From contig NC_091117.1 in NCBI RefSeq assembly GCF_040183065.1, forward strand, positions 96,622,001-96,686,000: a stretch of DNA of 64,000 nt, in the 5' to 3' direction. Positions within the stretch are counted from its first letter, which is position 1. The number at the start of each line of letters is the position of its first letter. The translations under genes and the position numbers were made by a program. The notes beneath the pieces were generated by a model. The model ran no database searches. It worked only from the letters and a program-made list of their open reading frames with translations, and was not told the origin of the DNA. Positions 10,500 to 21,379 of the stretch are shown here, piece by piece. The DNA is from Periplaneta americana. Its lineage: Eukaryota > Arthropoda > Insecta > Blattodea > Blattidae.

Positions 10500-10910
10500 A
10501 AGGGCAGTGCTTGTGTTATAGTAGTACTGATATTTTAAGTTAAATTTTACAGAAAAGATTATTGTAATATAGGCATAAACATTTCATTCAGGGCAGTACT
10601 TGTGTTACAGTTGTAGTGGCGTTTTAAGTTAAAATTTTACAACAAAGATTATCTTAATATGTGCTTAAACATTGCATTAAGAGCAGTACCGATGAAACAG
10701 CAACATTTTAAGTTAAAATTTTACATTAAAGATTACTATAATATAGACTTAAAAATGTTAAGAGTAGTGTCTCTGATAGGCAACAGTAACATTTTAAGTT
10801 AAAATTTCACATCAAAGCTTGTTGTAATATAGACATACATTTTATTAAGAGTAGTGACTCTGAAATAGTGATATTTTAAGTTAAAAGTTTACAGAAAAGA
10901 CTACATTTAT
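10500..10910 (+). repeat. minisatellite, five units of about 81-90 bp
   Basis: Units begin near 10500, 10590, 10680, 10761 and 10849. Each contains a variant of AGGGCAGTACTTGTGTTACA, then ATTTTAAGTTAAAATTTTAC and AAAGATTATTGTAATATAG. Divergence between units is moderate, so the array is not recent. Confidence 0.85.
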
Positions 10911-10940
10911 TCTTTTGTAATACACAACATAGCCCCACTC

Positions 10941-11214
10941 TTGAAATCATTATTTTATGTGTGTACTGTGATTGTTGACCTTGATGCGGGAGTAGTCTCT
11001 TTTGAATCGCACAGCGCCACGCACCACTACTCTCCAAGTTATTTCACTCATTGCGCAAACTCTGTACTCACTTAACTTTGAAATCATTATTTTATGTGTG
11101 TACTGTGATTGTTGACCTTGATGCGGGAGTAGTCTCTTTTGAATCGCACAGCACCACGCACCACTACTCTCCAAGTTATTTCACTCATTGCGCAAACTCT
11201 GTACTCACTTAACT
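10941..11214 (+). repeat. recent tandem duplication, 2 x 137 bp
   Basis: Sequence from 10941 (TTGAAATCATTATTTTATGT) recurs from 11078 with a period of exactly 137 bases and almost no differences (for example GCGCCACG against GCACCACG). Near-identity implies a recent event. No coding function is evident. Confidence 0.92.
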
Positions 11215-11869
11215 TCAAAGAGTAGTCTGTAGTGATTATACATGGAGCCACCTTTGTTTTGTCGGAAGAAATGTTATAGCGCTTAGAAATAACTGAAATT
11301 TCTGTAGTACATAACAAATTAAATTATAAGTTTATAACTAGGCACAGAAAAAATATAAATTATTATTGCATTTCACAAGTGATAAATAAAATTTATCGCA
11401 TTTTACCACTTGAAAATTGAAATAATTTTGTTGTACTCGATACACAGGGTATATATTGTAATTGACAATAAAATTGTAACTAGTTTATCAAACAATTATA
11501 TCATTTAATTTTTCATCTATTTAAGTAGAAATTTAAGTTCCATGTTCTTCTGGCTTATGCAAATTTTCCTCATCATGTGAATGACCCGTGGTGTTGATGA
11601 AAGAGATGAATGACGTGATTCGACTTGTGACGTATGCCACAACTGGCGTTCAGTTTTGCATCCCTACACTAAACTCTTTTCCTGCAATATTGAATCAGTG
11701 GCATATTTTAAAGTGTTAGAAATAGCGTTGTAGGATATAATGTATGTACGTAGGTCTATCCGAAAATTTTACACCAGCATGATTACAAATAGGTGAAAGT
11801 TTTACATAAGCATGATTACAAATATGTAAAAGTTTAAACCTAATACTCACTCGTTACATTTATCATAAA
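11215..11869. other. unannotated sequence
   Basis: Nothing recognised beyond a short direct repeat near 11770-11830 (CATGATTACAAATA twice). Confidence 0.4.
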
Positions 11870-12786
11870 TAGGCTTCGTATTCCAGCTACCTAAAGACTG
11901 AAGTTAAAGACACATCCGAGTATATAGTACGCCGAACACAGGTAATGCAACGGATAAGGATATAAACAAACATGTCGCCGCTGCGTGTTCGTGGAGTACA
12001 GTCAACTCCCGACATTCTGAAGCTATAGTAATAAACACATGCTTGAGCCGTGATTTTTGCAGTGAATGATTTTATATTACAAGAAATTCTTTCGATAGCA
12101 CATGACGTTATTGGTACACGATGTAGTACAAGATATTTCTCTTGTCTGACATTTTTTCGTGTTTCATTAGGATATTGCATATGTCGCCCATCACTGAAAA
12201 CCACTAATTTTCGATGTAGGCCTACTTTTCTAGAAATTCCCTGAAATATAGATTATTTAATTAATCAATTATTGGGATGTTGGCAATGAACATCATGGTA
12301 GGCTAAACGTCGAGTTAATATCTTCATACTTTTCAGATTGTGATTGTACTGGTTCTTTTGAATTACATTCAACACACTTTCTGCGCCTTTTGCTATTGCC
12401 GTGTCTTTCAGTGCACTGTTTTTGTAACTTTTAAGTTTATTTTACACAATTTATATGCAATGTTGTCTATACCGACAGTGAAAATATAAGCCTACGTTCA
12501 AATATCCTCAACTTTGTCCTGCAATATTACACGCTTGAGCGTCTTACCTAAGGGATTTTACCTCTGCAATGAACATTCAACCAGCCACAAAGATGTAGTT
12601 ATTTAAGTAATATGACTAGTAAGAGCAGTGATCGATAAGACTATTCACTATGACGCGTCCAGAAAATGGCAGAGGATGTGTAACTATTTTGCATAGGAAC
12701 GTACCTGTACCTGCGCTGTGACGTCACATATACTTCGAATCAAGCAACCTCATTCCAGCTTATAGGTAGCTGGAATATGAAGCCTA
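11870..12786. mobile_element. 917-bp DNA element with 8-bp target duplication
   Basis: The left end TAGGCTTCGTATTCCAGCTA and the right end (read inward) TAGGCTTCATATTCCAGCTA extend to about 27 bp of inverted repeat. An 8-bp duplication ATCATAAA lies at 11862-11869 and 12787-12794. No transposase frame is seen, so it is non-autonomous. An 8-bp target duplication suggests hAT or P, but the ends do not start with CA as hAT ends do, so the superfamily is unassigned. Diverged copies are at 398-985 and 4276-4412. Confidence 0.85.
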
Positions 12787-12794
12787 ATCATAAA

Positions 12795-13106
12795 ATCATC
12801 ACACCATTTTGCGCTCAAAGAATCCCTTCTATTGACAGACCTTACTATATTTTATAAGATGGCTCTCGACTGATTCGTAGAATTTGTGATTGAGCTCACG
12901 TCAGTCCTGACGTGACAGACTCTTGTTTCAGCCCACGTGGGAAATGAATTACAAGTCTCAGAATCAATGGAGTGCGAAGAAAATTGAGTTCCATTTCAGA
13001 CATACCTGACGGGACTATAGATCAGCGCAAGAAATTGTTTATCCGCCTTTGCTATAACTGGTATAACTTAACGCCACTGAAACACAAGATCTTCTTTCTT
13101 ATACAT
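12795..13106. other. unannotated sequence
   Basis: Nothing recognised. Confidence 0.35.
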
Positions 13107-13453
13107 CAGTGGTTTCCAAACTGCGGGTCGTGTAAAGTGCTGAGGGAGTCGCGAGATGATTTATAAAATAAAACAAAAACCGCCACTTTAACATACACTT
13201 ACTGTGTGTTCAGTCACATAAATAACATTAACAATTTTTTTTTTTAAATCAGTAGTTATACACCAAAGTAAAAATAATTTTATTAATGTCACAAATGTGC
13301 GTTTTTTCAGAAAGTAGCTCTCAGATCTGAACTCTGTATTCGATACACACACACTGATATCACTTTCAAGTTCAATAAGATTTCTCATCTTTATTTTAAT
13401 GGCAATCATAGACGAGAAGTTTATATTGCATAAATATGAGGTTGCGAATAATA

Positions 13454-13754
13454 CAGTGACATCAAAAACGTTTTTCTTACGTTTTTGTCGTAACTTGTTT
13501 TTTGACTATGCCATGCAGATTTTGCTTAATGCCAAGTTTCAGTTGCCATGGTAATATTTTACACTGCATAGGTACAATCAGGACATAGTTAAAAATGCAA
13601 GGAAAAAGTTGAATGATATCCATTAATTTTGAATAAAATAATAATTAATTTCATTTTTATAGGAATTTATATTTTTCGAATGAGTTATTTTACACTGCAT
13701 AGGTACAATCAGGACGTAGTTAAAAATGTAAGGAAAAAGTTTTTGATGTCACTT
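13454..13754. mobile_element. Tc1/mariner-type MITE, 301 bp
   Basis: Inverted ends of about 25 bp: CAGTGACATCAAAAACGTTT at the left and AAGTGACATCAAAAACTTTT reading inward from the right. TA flanks both sides (13452-13453 and 13755-13756). Inside are two direct copies of a 50-bp segment beginning ACACTGCATAGGTACAATCA, at 13561-13610 and 13692-13741. Confidence 0.8.
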
Positions 13755-13891
13755 TATAAAGAATGAAAGAGCTTTTTTTTTTTTTTTTTTGCAAGGTCGA
13801 GGTATTCATGCGTTCTTTTTATCCAGAACTGATCTACACTCTGAGAAAAAGCCTAGTTTCAACATTCCATCAGTGGCTACGTACGTACATA

Positions 13892-14142
13892 TGAGGGGCT
13901 TACAACCGGAGTGGACCAAGTCCACCAGTGGTCAGTTTGTGGATTAATACAATTTCGAAAGAGGAAAACTTAGATTTATTCATTGTCATAACAAACCAAG
14001 TCCGTAATTAATTTGTTACTCCACAGAGGGCAGCATTTCCTATGGAAGGTGAAGGTTGCTAAGCATGAACCAGGAACTTTAAGACTCAATTTCTCAAAAT
14101 TATTCCAAAAGAACTTGGTCCACTCTGGTTGTGAACCCCTCA
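13892..14142. mobile_element. TA-flanked MITE, 251 bp
   Basis: The 30-bp inverted repeats match at 27 positions: TGAGGGGCTTACAACCGGAG at the left and TGAGGGGTTCACAACCAGAG reading inward from the right, both continuing TGGACCAAGT. TA lies at 13890-13891 and 14143-14144. No open frame. Confidence 0.85.
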
Positions 14143-14379
14143 TATTGCAATTAATTTTTCCTTCAAATTCCTTTTGAATTTCAACTAATTGAACGCAATT
14201 GTCTAAAAATGGATTTAGTATCCAGCAGTGACTAAAGTGTCTTCTGGAAAATACTAAAAGAATTGTTGTTTAGAATTGTGCAAACTTAATTGCATGTTCG
14301 CCAAAACAAACTCAGTATTTGTCTTAACATTCTGAGCGTACCTAAATTTTCCACCAGTTCTTTAATGCACTAGAATGAA

Positions 14380-14545
14380 ATACATTCATTTTTGTCAAGT
14401 GATGTCGACCAGAAATCAAGTTTCTTTATAAATCTTTTGATTTTATTCCTGACTGCTATAATGTTAACATCTTGGCCTTGCAAACTATTATTAAAAGTGT
14501 TTAAGTGTTCGAAAACATCAGCAAAGTTGTCTACTATAAATGATG
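14380..14545 (-). pseudogene. hAT transposase fragment (ZBED-like)
   Basis: Minus-strand reading gives FADVFEHLNTFNNSLQGQDV, then NKIKRFIKKLDFWSTSLDKN. This is the middle part of ZBED5/FAM200-like hAT transposases, where LN-x-LN-x-x-LQG-x-x-x-x-I is followed by K-x-x-x-F-x-x-KL-x-x-W. Only about 55 residues remain and the rest is unreadable. The fragment and its orientation support the hAT assignment of the enclosing element 13107-15054. Confidence 0.6.
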
Positions 14546-14599
14546 TTCAAGTAATATTTCGTGTTATTGTTGCACTATATTATTCTATATGGAAAAGGG

Positions 14600-14880
14600 T
14601 GGGTCAAGAAAGAATGGTGGTGAAACTGATCAGAAAGAGAAAGAGGAATTGGTTGAGTCACTGGCTGAGAAGAAACTGCGTAGGCTACTGGAGGATGCAT
14701 TGGAAAGAATGGTGAACGGGAGAAAAATTCGTGACAGAAGAAGATATCAGATAATAGACGGCATTAAGATATTACGAAGCATATGCGCGGAGAGAAAGAG
14801 GAAGGCAGAAAATAGGAAAGATTGGAGAATGCTTGGTTTGCAATGAAAGACCTGATCTTGGACAGAACACTAAGTATGTA
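14600..14880 (+). pseudogene. LINE reverse transcriptase, C-terminal scrap
   Basis: Across two frames this reads VKLIRKRKRNWLSHWLRRN, then LEDALERMVNGRKIRDRRRY, then KRKAENRKDWRMLGLQ and a stop. It is the last part of a non-LTR retrotransposon ORF2. The same C-terminus is present at 51230-51390 with 52390-52490 and at 57680-57870, so it is one LINE family with three dead 3' pieces in the window. Confidence 0.75.
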
Positions 14881-15054
14881 TATGTATGGTCGTTCTTTGA
14901 ATAATATCCACTAATTTTGAATAAAATAATTATTATTTTCAATTTTATAGGAATTTATTTTTGGAATGAGTTAAGTACCCTACCACATCGGTAGTCGCAT
15001 ACAGAAATCTCGCCCAAATGTGGATTGCTCCTTCAAAACGTTTGGAAACTACTG

Positions 15055-15217
15055 CTATAGGCCTAGATCTTTGTTAGATGTTAGTATTCGAACTGGATAT
15101 CGATGGCAATACTACAATCATCATTTCTTGCGAAATTTAAATTATTATACCGCACTGCTGCGTGTCTTGACATAATAAGTAACATCAGAGTCAATAGGAA
15201 CCAGTATTTTAACATAT
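15055..15217. other. unannotated spacer
   Basis: Contains one TAGGCCTA octamer at 15058; nothing else. Confidence 0.4.
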
Positions 15218-17050
15218 AGAGACATTATTATGACGTGAGGCGAGAAAAAGGCGGATGACTCGTGGGTCACTGCTAACGTGGTTTCCGGCAAAGCGCGTAA
15301 AGGCTGGTTCACAATAAACCGGGAACAGAAACGATAACGAGAACGGAAATATTGTTGTAATAAATGTATTTAAATGTGAGCATTCACAATAATTAATTGT
15401 GAATGCACTTATTTTAACATTATTTCCGTTCTCGTTCTCGTTCCCGGTTTATTGTGAACCAGCCTTAACCACTTCTCCGGCACTTCTACAACACAATACA
15501 TAACAGCACTAACAATAAAAGTCCAAATATTTGGACTTACTCGTACCATGCTCACAGTCGTTGCTAAAATGGCCCCCCCATTTGTGGTCGCATATACTGT
15601 AATTGACATCTTCTGATAAACGAATGAACAACACTCTGAAATTCCACATCATTGACAGGCTGGATTTCTTCTCTTATATAGTCTTTTAGTTCATCTATAG
15701 AATGATAATTTTTCCTATAAACCCTACCTTTTAATGATCCCCATAAATAAGAATCACAAGTGTTAGATCTAGGAATTGTATGCTGTTACATTTCGCTTCA
15801 TGCGCCTTTGACTTTAGGTACCGGTACGTAATTGCATTGGGATGGGGATTTCAGTGTGTTTCGTTCAGCAGTGAACGTTAGTTGATCCGTTACATTACGA
15901 CCGAGTACTGCTATTCGTAACAAGCAACATTCAACGTCTTGTAAGGAAGAATAATAGCAAGATGCCGAGGACGAAATTTGTGACAATTTCAAATGGGAAA
16001 GTTTGTAATAATGATAAAATTATTCAATAATGATACAGATTTTTAGATAAATAATACATGTGTAAAATATTTCAAATATGCCCCCATTGTTTCTGCAGAA
16101 GTGAAACTAAGTTTCTCTAAATATTGAGGCTATGTTTTCTAGCAACATGTAATAATTCTCCTTTGAAAATATGAAAATGTGGTTTTTATTCACTGGAACG
16201 ATACACGAAATGAAAAATGATTCAAAACAAAAACGTAATACACCATCATATTAACATAGTCATATAAAAAGGCTTATATTTGTCAATGTTGTGTTAGGTG
16301 TATTTTCTATAGACAGAAAATAAAATGTCTTTAAAATACTGAAATTTTTCCTTAATAAAGAAAATAAGGTCTTTAAATTTTTCTTTAGCAGATAGTTGTG
16401 TTTCGAAGTCAAACGGGTGGCTTTCAAGCACCAAATGCTGAGGACTAACTTACCGTGATGACAAGCATCAGTTCAAACGAACGAAAGACACTGCGTTAAC
16501 TCACCCCGACTCTGAGACGTACTCAAAGTCAGAGGCGCACAAAGCGCAAAGGTAGTATAACGGCATATATTTCTCAGGCTTACTTATTACTCTCGTACCA
16601 AAAATACGCCGTAATTTCCTCATTGACACGGTAGCTGTATGAGCAGTGGCGGAATCTTGTTATAAATAGACTAACAATCGTTACGCATACGTAAGTTCGT
16701 CAAAGAAGGGGTCGATAATTAACTGGAGATACTTTCACTGTTAGTTGTATCCTCAAAAATAAGAAAGACCCAATAATGCGAGTCTATTAATTGCACACAT
16801 GTTCACGCAATGAGAATTTGTTGGAAGGCATTACCTAAATACACAATAATCACTAAACTTTATACACTAACTTTGTACACTCGAAGAACCAAAACTTTCG
16901 TAACACGACTTGTAACCAGCGAATGCCATATGGCGACTGAGGATCTATAAGCCGTAGGCCTACCTCTAACAGCCCAAGCATCGCAGACCACGCAGGGAGC
17001 GGGCCGCCAGTAACCCGTCGTTTTCTCGTCTCACGTCATGACAATCTCTC
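15218..17050. mobile_element. possible 1.8-kb element with ATGACGTGAG inverted ends
   Basis: The left segment 15218-15249 contains TATGACGTGAGGCGAGAAAA. The right segment 17021-17050, read inward, contains CATGACGTGAGACGAGAAAA. About 27 of 32 bases match in inverted orientation. I could not define a target duplication. The interior has no recognised protein; it holds the palindromic MITE 15301-15465. Apart from these, 15470-17000 shows nothing I can name. Confidence 0.4.
15301..15465. mobile_element. palindromic MITE, PIF/Harbinger-like, 165 bp
   Basis: The inverted arms are about 55 bp, starting AGGCTGGTTCACAATAAACC at both ends. The centre, TTCACAATAATTAATTGTGAA, is itself palindromic, so the whole unit folds back on itself. 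The trinucleotide TAA flanks it at 15298-15300 and 15466-15468, as PIF/Harbinger elements do. It is flanked by and probably inserted in the element 15218-17050. Confidence 0.85.
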
Positions 17051-17339
17051 TGTATTTGAAATCACGTAACATCGTGCCAACATTTCAGAATGTAAATGCC
17101 ACGTATCATCAGTGAACTGTTTGTTTACCGTGTGGCCTCTGAATGCGCTATCATTTTGCGACTATTTTCATGCGATAATCAGGTAAGGTTTCCGAATGCT
17201 CCTACAAAAACAGGAATGTCATCTTATCAAATGCTCTCCTACATTATTCAATACAACCGAAGAAGACTGCAACACAAGAATATTTTGAACATGGCCATAC
17301 ACAAATCCAGTGTGATATACTGTTCATAGTTTAGGCCTA

Positions 17340-17765
17340 ATTGAACTGAAACTGAAAAACGAAGAAATTGCAATGCCTTATGACTATGTCAGGCTAACAA
17401 GAGAAGCTTGGCAGAATCTTTCACCTCTACTTGCATTACATAAGCCATAACAAAATTTAGGAATTATGATGATAAAGGTTTAATGCGTTACAGACGCATC
17501 AGACCGGGACACTGCAAAAATGACAGAACGGTTATTGATTTAAGAGAGATTCACTATTTTCCCAACGAATAATTAAGATATAAACTTGACTTTGGTGAAG
17601 AAATAAAGGATCTGCCCCAAAGAACTAAAGCAGTTGTACCTAATAGAGAACCCTCAAAACTATTCCATTCAAAAATCAAAATAACGAAGCAAAAATTTCA
17701 CCATTTGCAGGAAATAAAGACAACACTAGCACCTGAATACCACTCATTTTATGATAACTTATGAT
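17340..17765 (+). pseudogene. decayed coding segment, probably transposon-derived
   Basis: A plus-strand reading gives YDDKGLMRYRRIRPGHCKND, then VIDLREIHYFPNE, a stop, then LDFGEEIKDLPQRTKAVVPN, KLFHSKIKITKQKFHHLQEI and LAPEYHSFYDNL with a stop. An earlier frame reads MPYDYVRLTREAWQNLSPLL. It looks like protein-coding sequence with few disruptions. I recall similar LPQR-KAV and HAFYD-L motifs from insect transposon proteins, but I cannot name the family. No terminal repeats were found. Confidence 0.45.
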
Positions 17766-18219
17766 AATCATTAAATCATGAAAATAATTCATCCCGTTAA
17801 GGAGTTCGCACAACTAGTTCTTTTCATGTCCCTTTGAGAATTCCATACTTATTTTTACATATAATTCCTCTAAGATCTTCTTGGCTATTTTGTGTTTGTA
17901 TTTTACATTTTTTCAATAAACATCATTTCTAATGGAGGTCTTTCCTTAGTAACATTAAACTGTAATAACTTACAACAATCTTATTTAATTCCTATAACAA
18001 CACGTAACAAACCTTATAAATAATTTATTATTAATTTTGAGGTTTTTCTTCATATACATAGGCACATATATATTTATCTGAAGGTAGCCTTATAAGTGAA
18101 AAAAAAAATTGTTAACTGCATTCCAAACATTAAACATAAAATATACAGTTTTTTCTCTTCCCCGAAAGAATTAAATTTTGTTAATACGTGGTATTGCCGC
18201 TAGACCATGGATATTCGGA
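17766..18219. other. unannotated AT-rich sequence
   Basis: Nothing recognised. Confidence 0.4.
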
Positions 18220-18229
18220 TCATACAATC

Positions 18230-18459
18230 TTTTTTTTTTTAGTTATTTTATTTAACGACGCTGTATCAACTACAAGTTTATTTAGCGTTGATGGGATGGT
18301 ATTTGGCGACATGAGGCTGAGGATTCGCCATAGATTACCTGGGAAAATTTTGGAAAAAACCCAACCAGGTAATCAGCCCAAGCGGGATTCGAACCCGCTC
18401 CCGAGCGTAACTTCAGGCCAGCAGGTAAGCGCCTTAACCGATTGAGCCCGCCGGTGGCC
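18230..18459 (-). mobile_element. tRNA-derived SINE, family 2
   Basis: The minus strand starts with a tRNA-like head: A box GGGCTCAATCGGTTAAGGCG and B box GGGTTCGAATCCCGC. A body with CCAGGTAATC follows, and the tail ends in A/T. A target duplication TCATACAATC flanks it at 18220-18229 and 18460-18469. It shares only the terminal TTTATTTAACGACGCT with family 1. A 3' scrap of this family is at 20770-20812. Confidence 0.9.
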
Positions 18460-18469
18460 TCATACAATC

Positions 18470-19652
18470 ATAAATATTACTCGGCCTATATAAATATAAT
18501 ATTGTAAATGCCTTGTGGCTTTCGTTATTTTTCTCTGCTGTCTTACTCGTATTACAGCGTTGTTGTTTGTCACAGTATGACAGAAAATACAAAAGAGACG
18601 CATACGAAAGCAGTGGAATATTTCTGTAGCCCGTGACGGTAATATGAATGGAGATTTCCATGATCCAAAACACTGTTAATGGTATTGAATGCATATGCAT
18701 GAGATTGTCACGTATGTTTACAGAAATAACCTGTCAGGTACTGTTCCGGGTGCTTATAGGTAGGGAGGCGACGCCTAAAACAGAATCGAAGCCGGAAGAA
18801 GACCACGCCAAATATGTCAACTAGGGCTCCGTTACTCACGACATGTTGCAGGTAATCAACTTGAGTGCGCCAGGGGATTGATATTGCGCATCGAGGAGCG
18901 TTTTGACGCATTCCGCTAAGAATTACGGCAAATTCATTTCACAGAAATGCCTGTTTTGTGGTAATCGTTGAGGTTAATACATACACTGCTAATAAAAATA
19001 CATTTGTTTCCAAGTGGGGCACAAAAGAAAAGACTATTTTAAAAGTCGTACTAATAATCAAGAGATAAAAACTCACCTACAACTTCTGGTTTTGTGGACG
19101 TAGGCTAACTCCTTTGCTAAAAGTCTGTCCTCACAGCATAAAGCTTTACCTTGTAAATATTTGACTTCATTTTGAACCACATCACTTAACGGCAATGACT
19201 TTGAAACAAGATTTTCACTCATAACCGATTCAAATTATACTACACTGTTTGCCACTCGATTAATGTAGGCCTAATTGATAATTGATGTCAATTAAAACTA
19301 GATGTCACGGTAGAATACATGTCACTTAATCACTTAATAGTAACATTCCACTTCACTCAGAGTGCTTCACAATGCAATGACCTTCTTTTTCTTAAATTAA
19401 CGATAAATCTTTGTTATTTTATTACCAGGACTGGACTGACAACATCGGAATTTGTTTCCTCACCCCCGCCACGCCACACTTTCAAATATTTTCTTGAAAT
19501 ACTCCCGCTGTTCAATTGCGCAGTCTGTCGGAAGGTTTTCATACTAGGATAACTATTCTAATTTATTTTGGCACAGTGTAATATAGTGGCGCCATTAGGT
19601 GGCCAATGATGGTACTTTTTGGAGTTTTAGTTTTTTCGAGTTCCTAGTCACG
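18470..19652. other. unannotated sequence
   Basis: No supported gene or repeat. Several short frames exist on both strands without recognisable motifs. Confidence 0.35.
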
Positions 19653-19659
19653 ATACTTC

Positions 19660-19842
19660 CACAGTCTAGTAAATACAGTCGCGAAGCTCAATGCGTAGTA
19701 AATATGCAAACATTAGGTAGTTGCTCACCACTAGGGTCGCTTATATCGCCTCATTACAGGCAATGCAAAATAGTACCGTCACAGTCTATTGTTTCTAGCA
19801 CCCTCAAAACTCAAGCTTCGTGACTGTATATAGTAAACTGTG
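19660..19842. mobile_element. MITE of the CACAGT family with 7-bp target duplication
   Basis: The ends are inverted: CACAGTCTAGTAAATACAGT at the left, and CACAGTTTACTATATACAGT reading inward from the right. A perfect 7-bp duplication ATACTTC lies at 19653-19659 and 19843-19849. A nearly identical copy is at 30144-30326. The 1.8-kb relative at 30340-32166 shares the ends and the subterminal TTGCTSACCACYAGGRTCGC block. Confidence 0.92.
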
Positions 19843-19849
19843 ATACTTC

Positions 19850-20429
19850 TTTGACCGAAGATCGCCATTAAATAGGAAATATCCTTCCTTGTTCCCCACC
19901 GCCCTCACCGAGCGTGTGATCAGTAATCCTTGTAAAAAAAATCAAGTATGACAAGAGAAGTACGCAGTGGAAACGTGACCAGCCCCGTGTTGCCACATTG
20001 CTACAAGTGCCAGTCCTAAATCGAGAGTAGAGGAAAGAGAGTAGGAATGAAAAATCTCAGAACTAAATAAAATCTGATCAATTTCATTTACAACTGGGAG
20101 GGTACGTGACAATATGACCTTATGGTAGAGCCGTTACTGTTTATATTATTTCACGCTCTTTGTCTTACCTAGTCGTAGCGGATGGAACCCAGGTTTGCAG
20201 GATCAAGCCCAGCTTAGGGCAATTACTTTTAAGGACGATAAAACTCTTAGCACGAATCCCTTCGGGAGGCAAGTAAACCTGTGGCCCTGTATCGTAGATT
20301 TATGGCACGTGAAATATGGTGTCCCGATAGAGGACACTGGGCAAAATTAGTAAACCTTTCCTCGCGCTTTGAAAAACTTTTCTGCTTGCAATCGTAGTTA
20401 AATAAACTACTGCTACTACTACCGTCAAT
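19850..20429. other. unannotated sequence
   Basis: Contains GGATCAAGCCC near 20201, a weak B-box-like string without an A box. Nothing firm. Confidence 0.35.
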
Positions 20430-20505
20430 CCTGCTGCTACTACTACTACTACTACTACTACTACTAGTACTACTATCACTATTACTACTACTACTACTAC
20501 TACCA

Positions 20506-20551
<46 letters not shown>

Positions 20552-20562
20552 CACAGCCACCA
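20430..20562. repeat. (TAC)n microsatellite
   Basis: Imperfect trinucleotide tract. Long serine or valine runs in the antisense frames here are artefacts of the repeat and not proteins. Confidence 0.97.
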
Positions 20563-20769
20563 CCATCATTATCATTCAAGAACTAGACTTTAGTAGACTT
20601 TTTTACCTCATCCGGTAATGATTTTAAATATGTTCTTTCCATCTGCAACATTTCGGTTTGTAAACTTTTTATTTAATGAATTCTGTTTAAGTTTGTTTAT
20701 TATAAAAATTAGTCAATTTAGATACTCAGGTAGCATTCATCCATTATGTGAAGGCATTTCTTAATTTTT

Positions 20770-20812
20770 TTAGTAGGTTATTTTACGACGCTTTATCAAC
20801 ATCTTCGGAGCA
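20770..20812 (-). mobile_element. SINE family 2, 3' fragment
   Basis: TTATTTTACGACGCTTTATC matches the distal end of the SINE at 18230-18459. The tRNA-like head is absent. Confidence 0.55.
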
Positions 20813-21379
20813 TTTCTTAAAAGAGTTATACTATTGGATACATTACAAGACACAAATATTCCATATTTTTTATTTTAAAAATGTAACAATTTTTCTTCTA
20901 AAAATATACTACGAATAAAAATAAGCAATATATTATCATAATAATATAGAATATATAATTAATGATGAAATTCAACAAGACTGCCAACATTATTCAATAT
21001 ACATCTAAACCAAGCCCTTATTAAATGGTACTAAATTCACAAGATCGGCATTTTTGAACAATAACATAATACTTTCCTCTTCACAGATGACAAAATTATA
21101 ATTGAAAATTGGAGACAATTTACAAAGGTGAATTTTTTAAATAGAAAGTATAGCAAAGGATTTCGGATTGGAAATACCACCAGAAAAAAAAAATAAAATA
21201 ATGGTGAAGGCCTAATAGGAAATAAAATACTAGGCCTACTAAATAATAGTAGTTTGTAATAAGTGAACTCTTTCAAATAATCAAGCTGTGATTGTCTTAT
21301 GAAAACGAGAAAGACTTACATAAAAATTAAGAAAATTCACACAAATATAGCGGATTTTAAGCAACACTTTCAAACCTAA
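20813..21379. other. unannotated AT-rich sequence
   Basis: Nothing recognised; it may include decayed 5' parts of the following LINE. Confidence 0.35.

Larger units (their letters stand above)
13107..15054 (-). mobile_element. old hAT element carrying two later MITEs and a LINE scrap
   Basis: The left end is CAGTGGTTTCCAAACTGCGG at 13107. The right end, read inward from 15054, is CAGTAGTTTCCAAACGTTTT. These are hAT-type ends. The flanking 8-mers TTATACAT and CTATAGGC match only partly, consistent with age. A minus-strand transposase fragment lies at about 14380-14545. MITEs at 13454-13754 and 13892-14142 and a LINE fragment at 14600-14880 lie inside. The 80-bp segment 13611-13690 recurs at 14899-14976. 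Confidence 0.65.

Noticed and set aside
20247..20579. Long serine-rich and valine-rich frames on the minus strand
   Set aside because: They are translations of a (TAC)n microsatellite.
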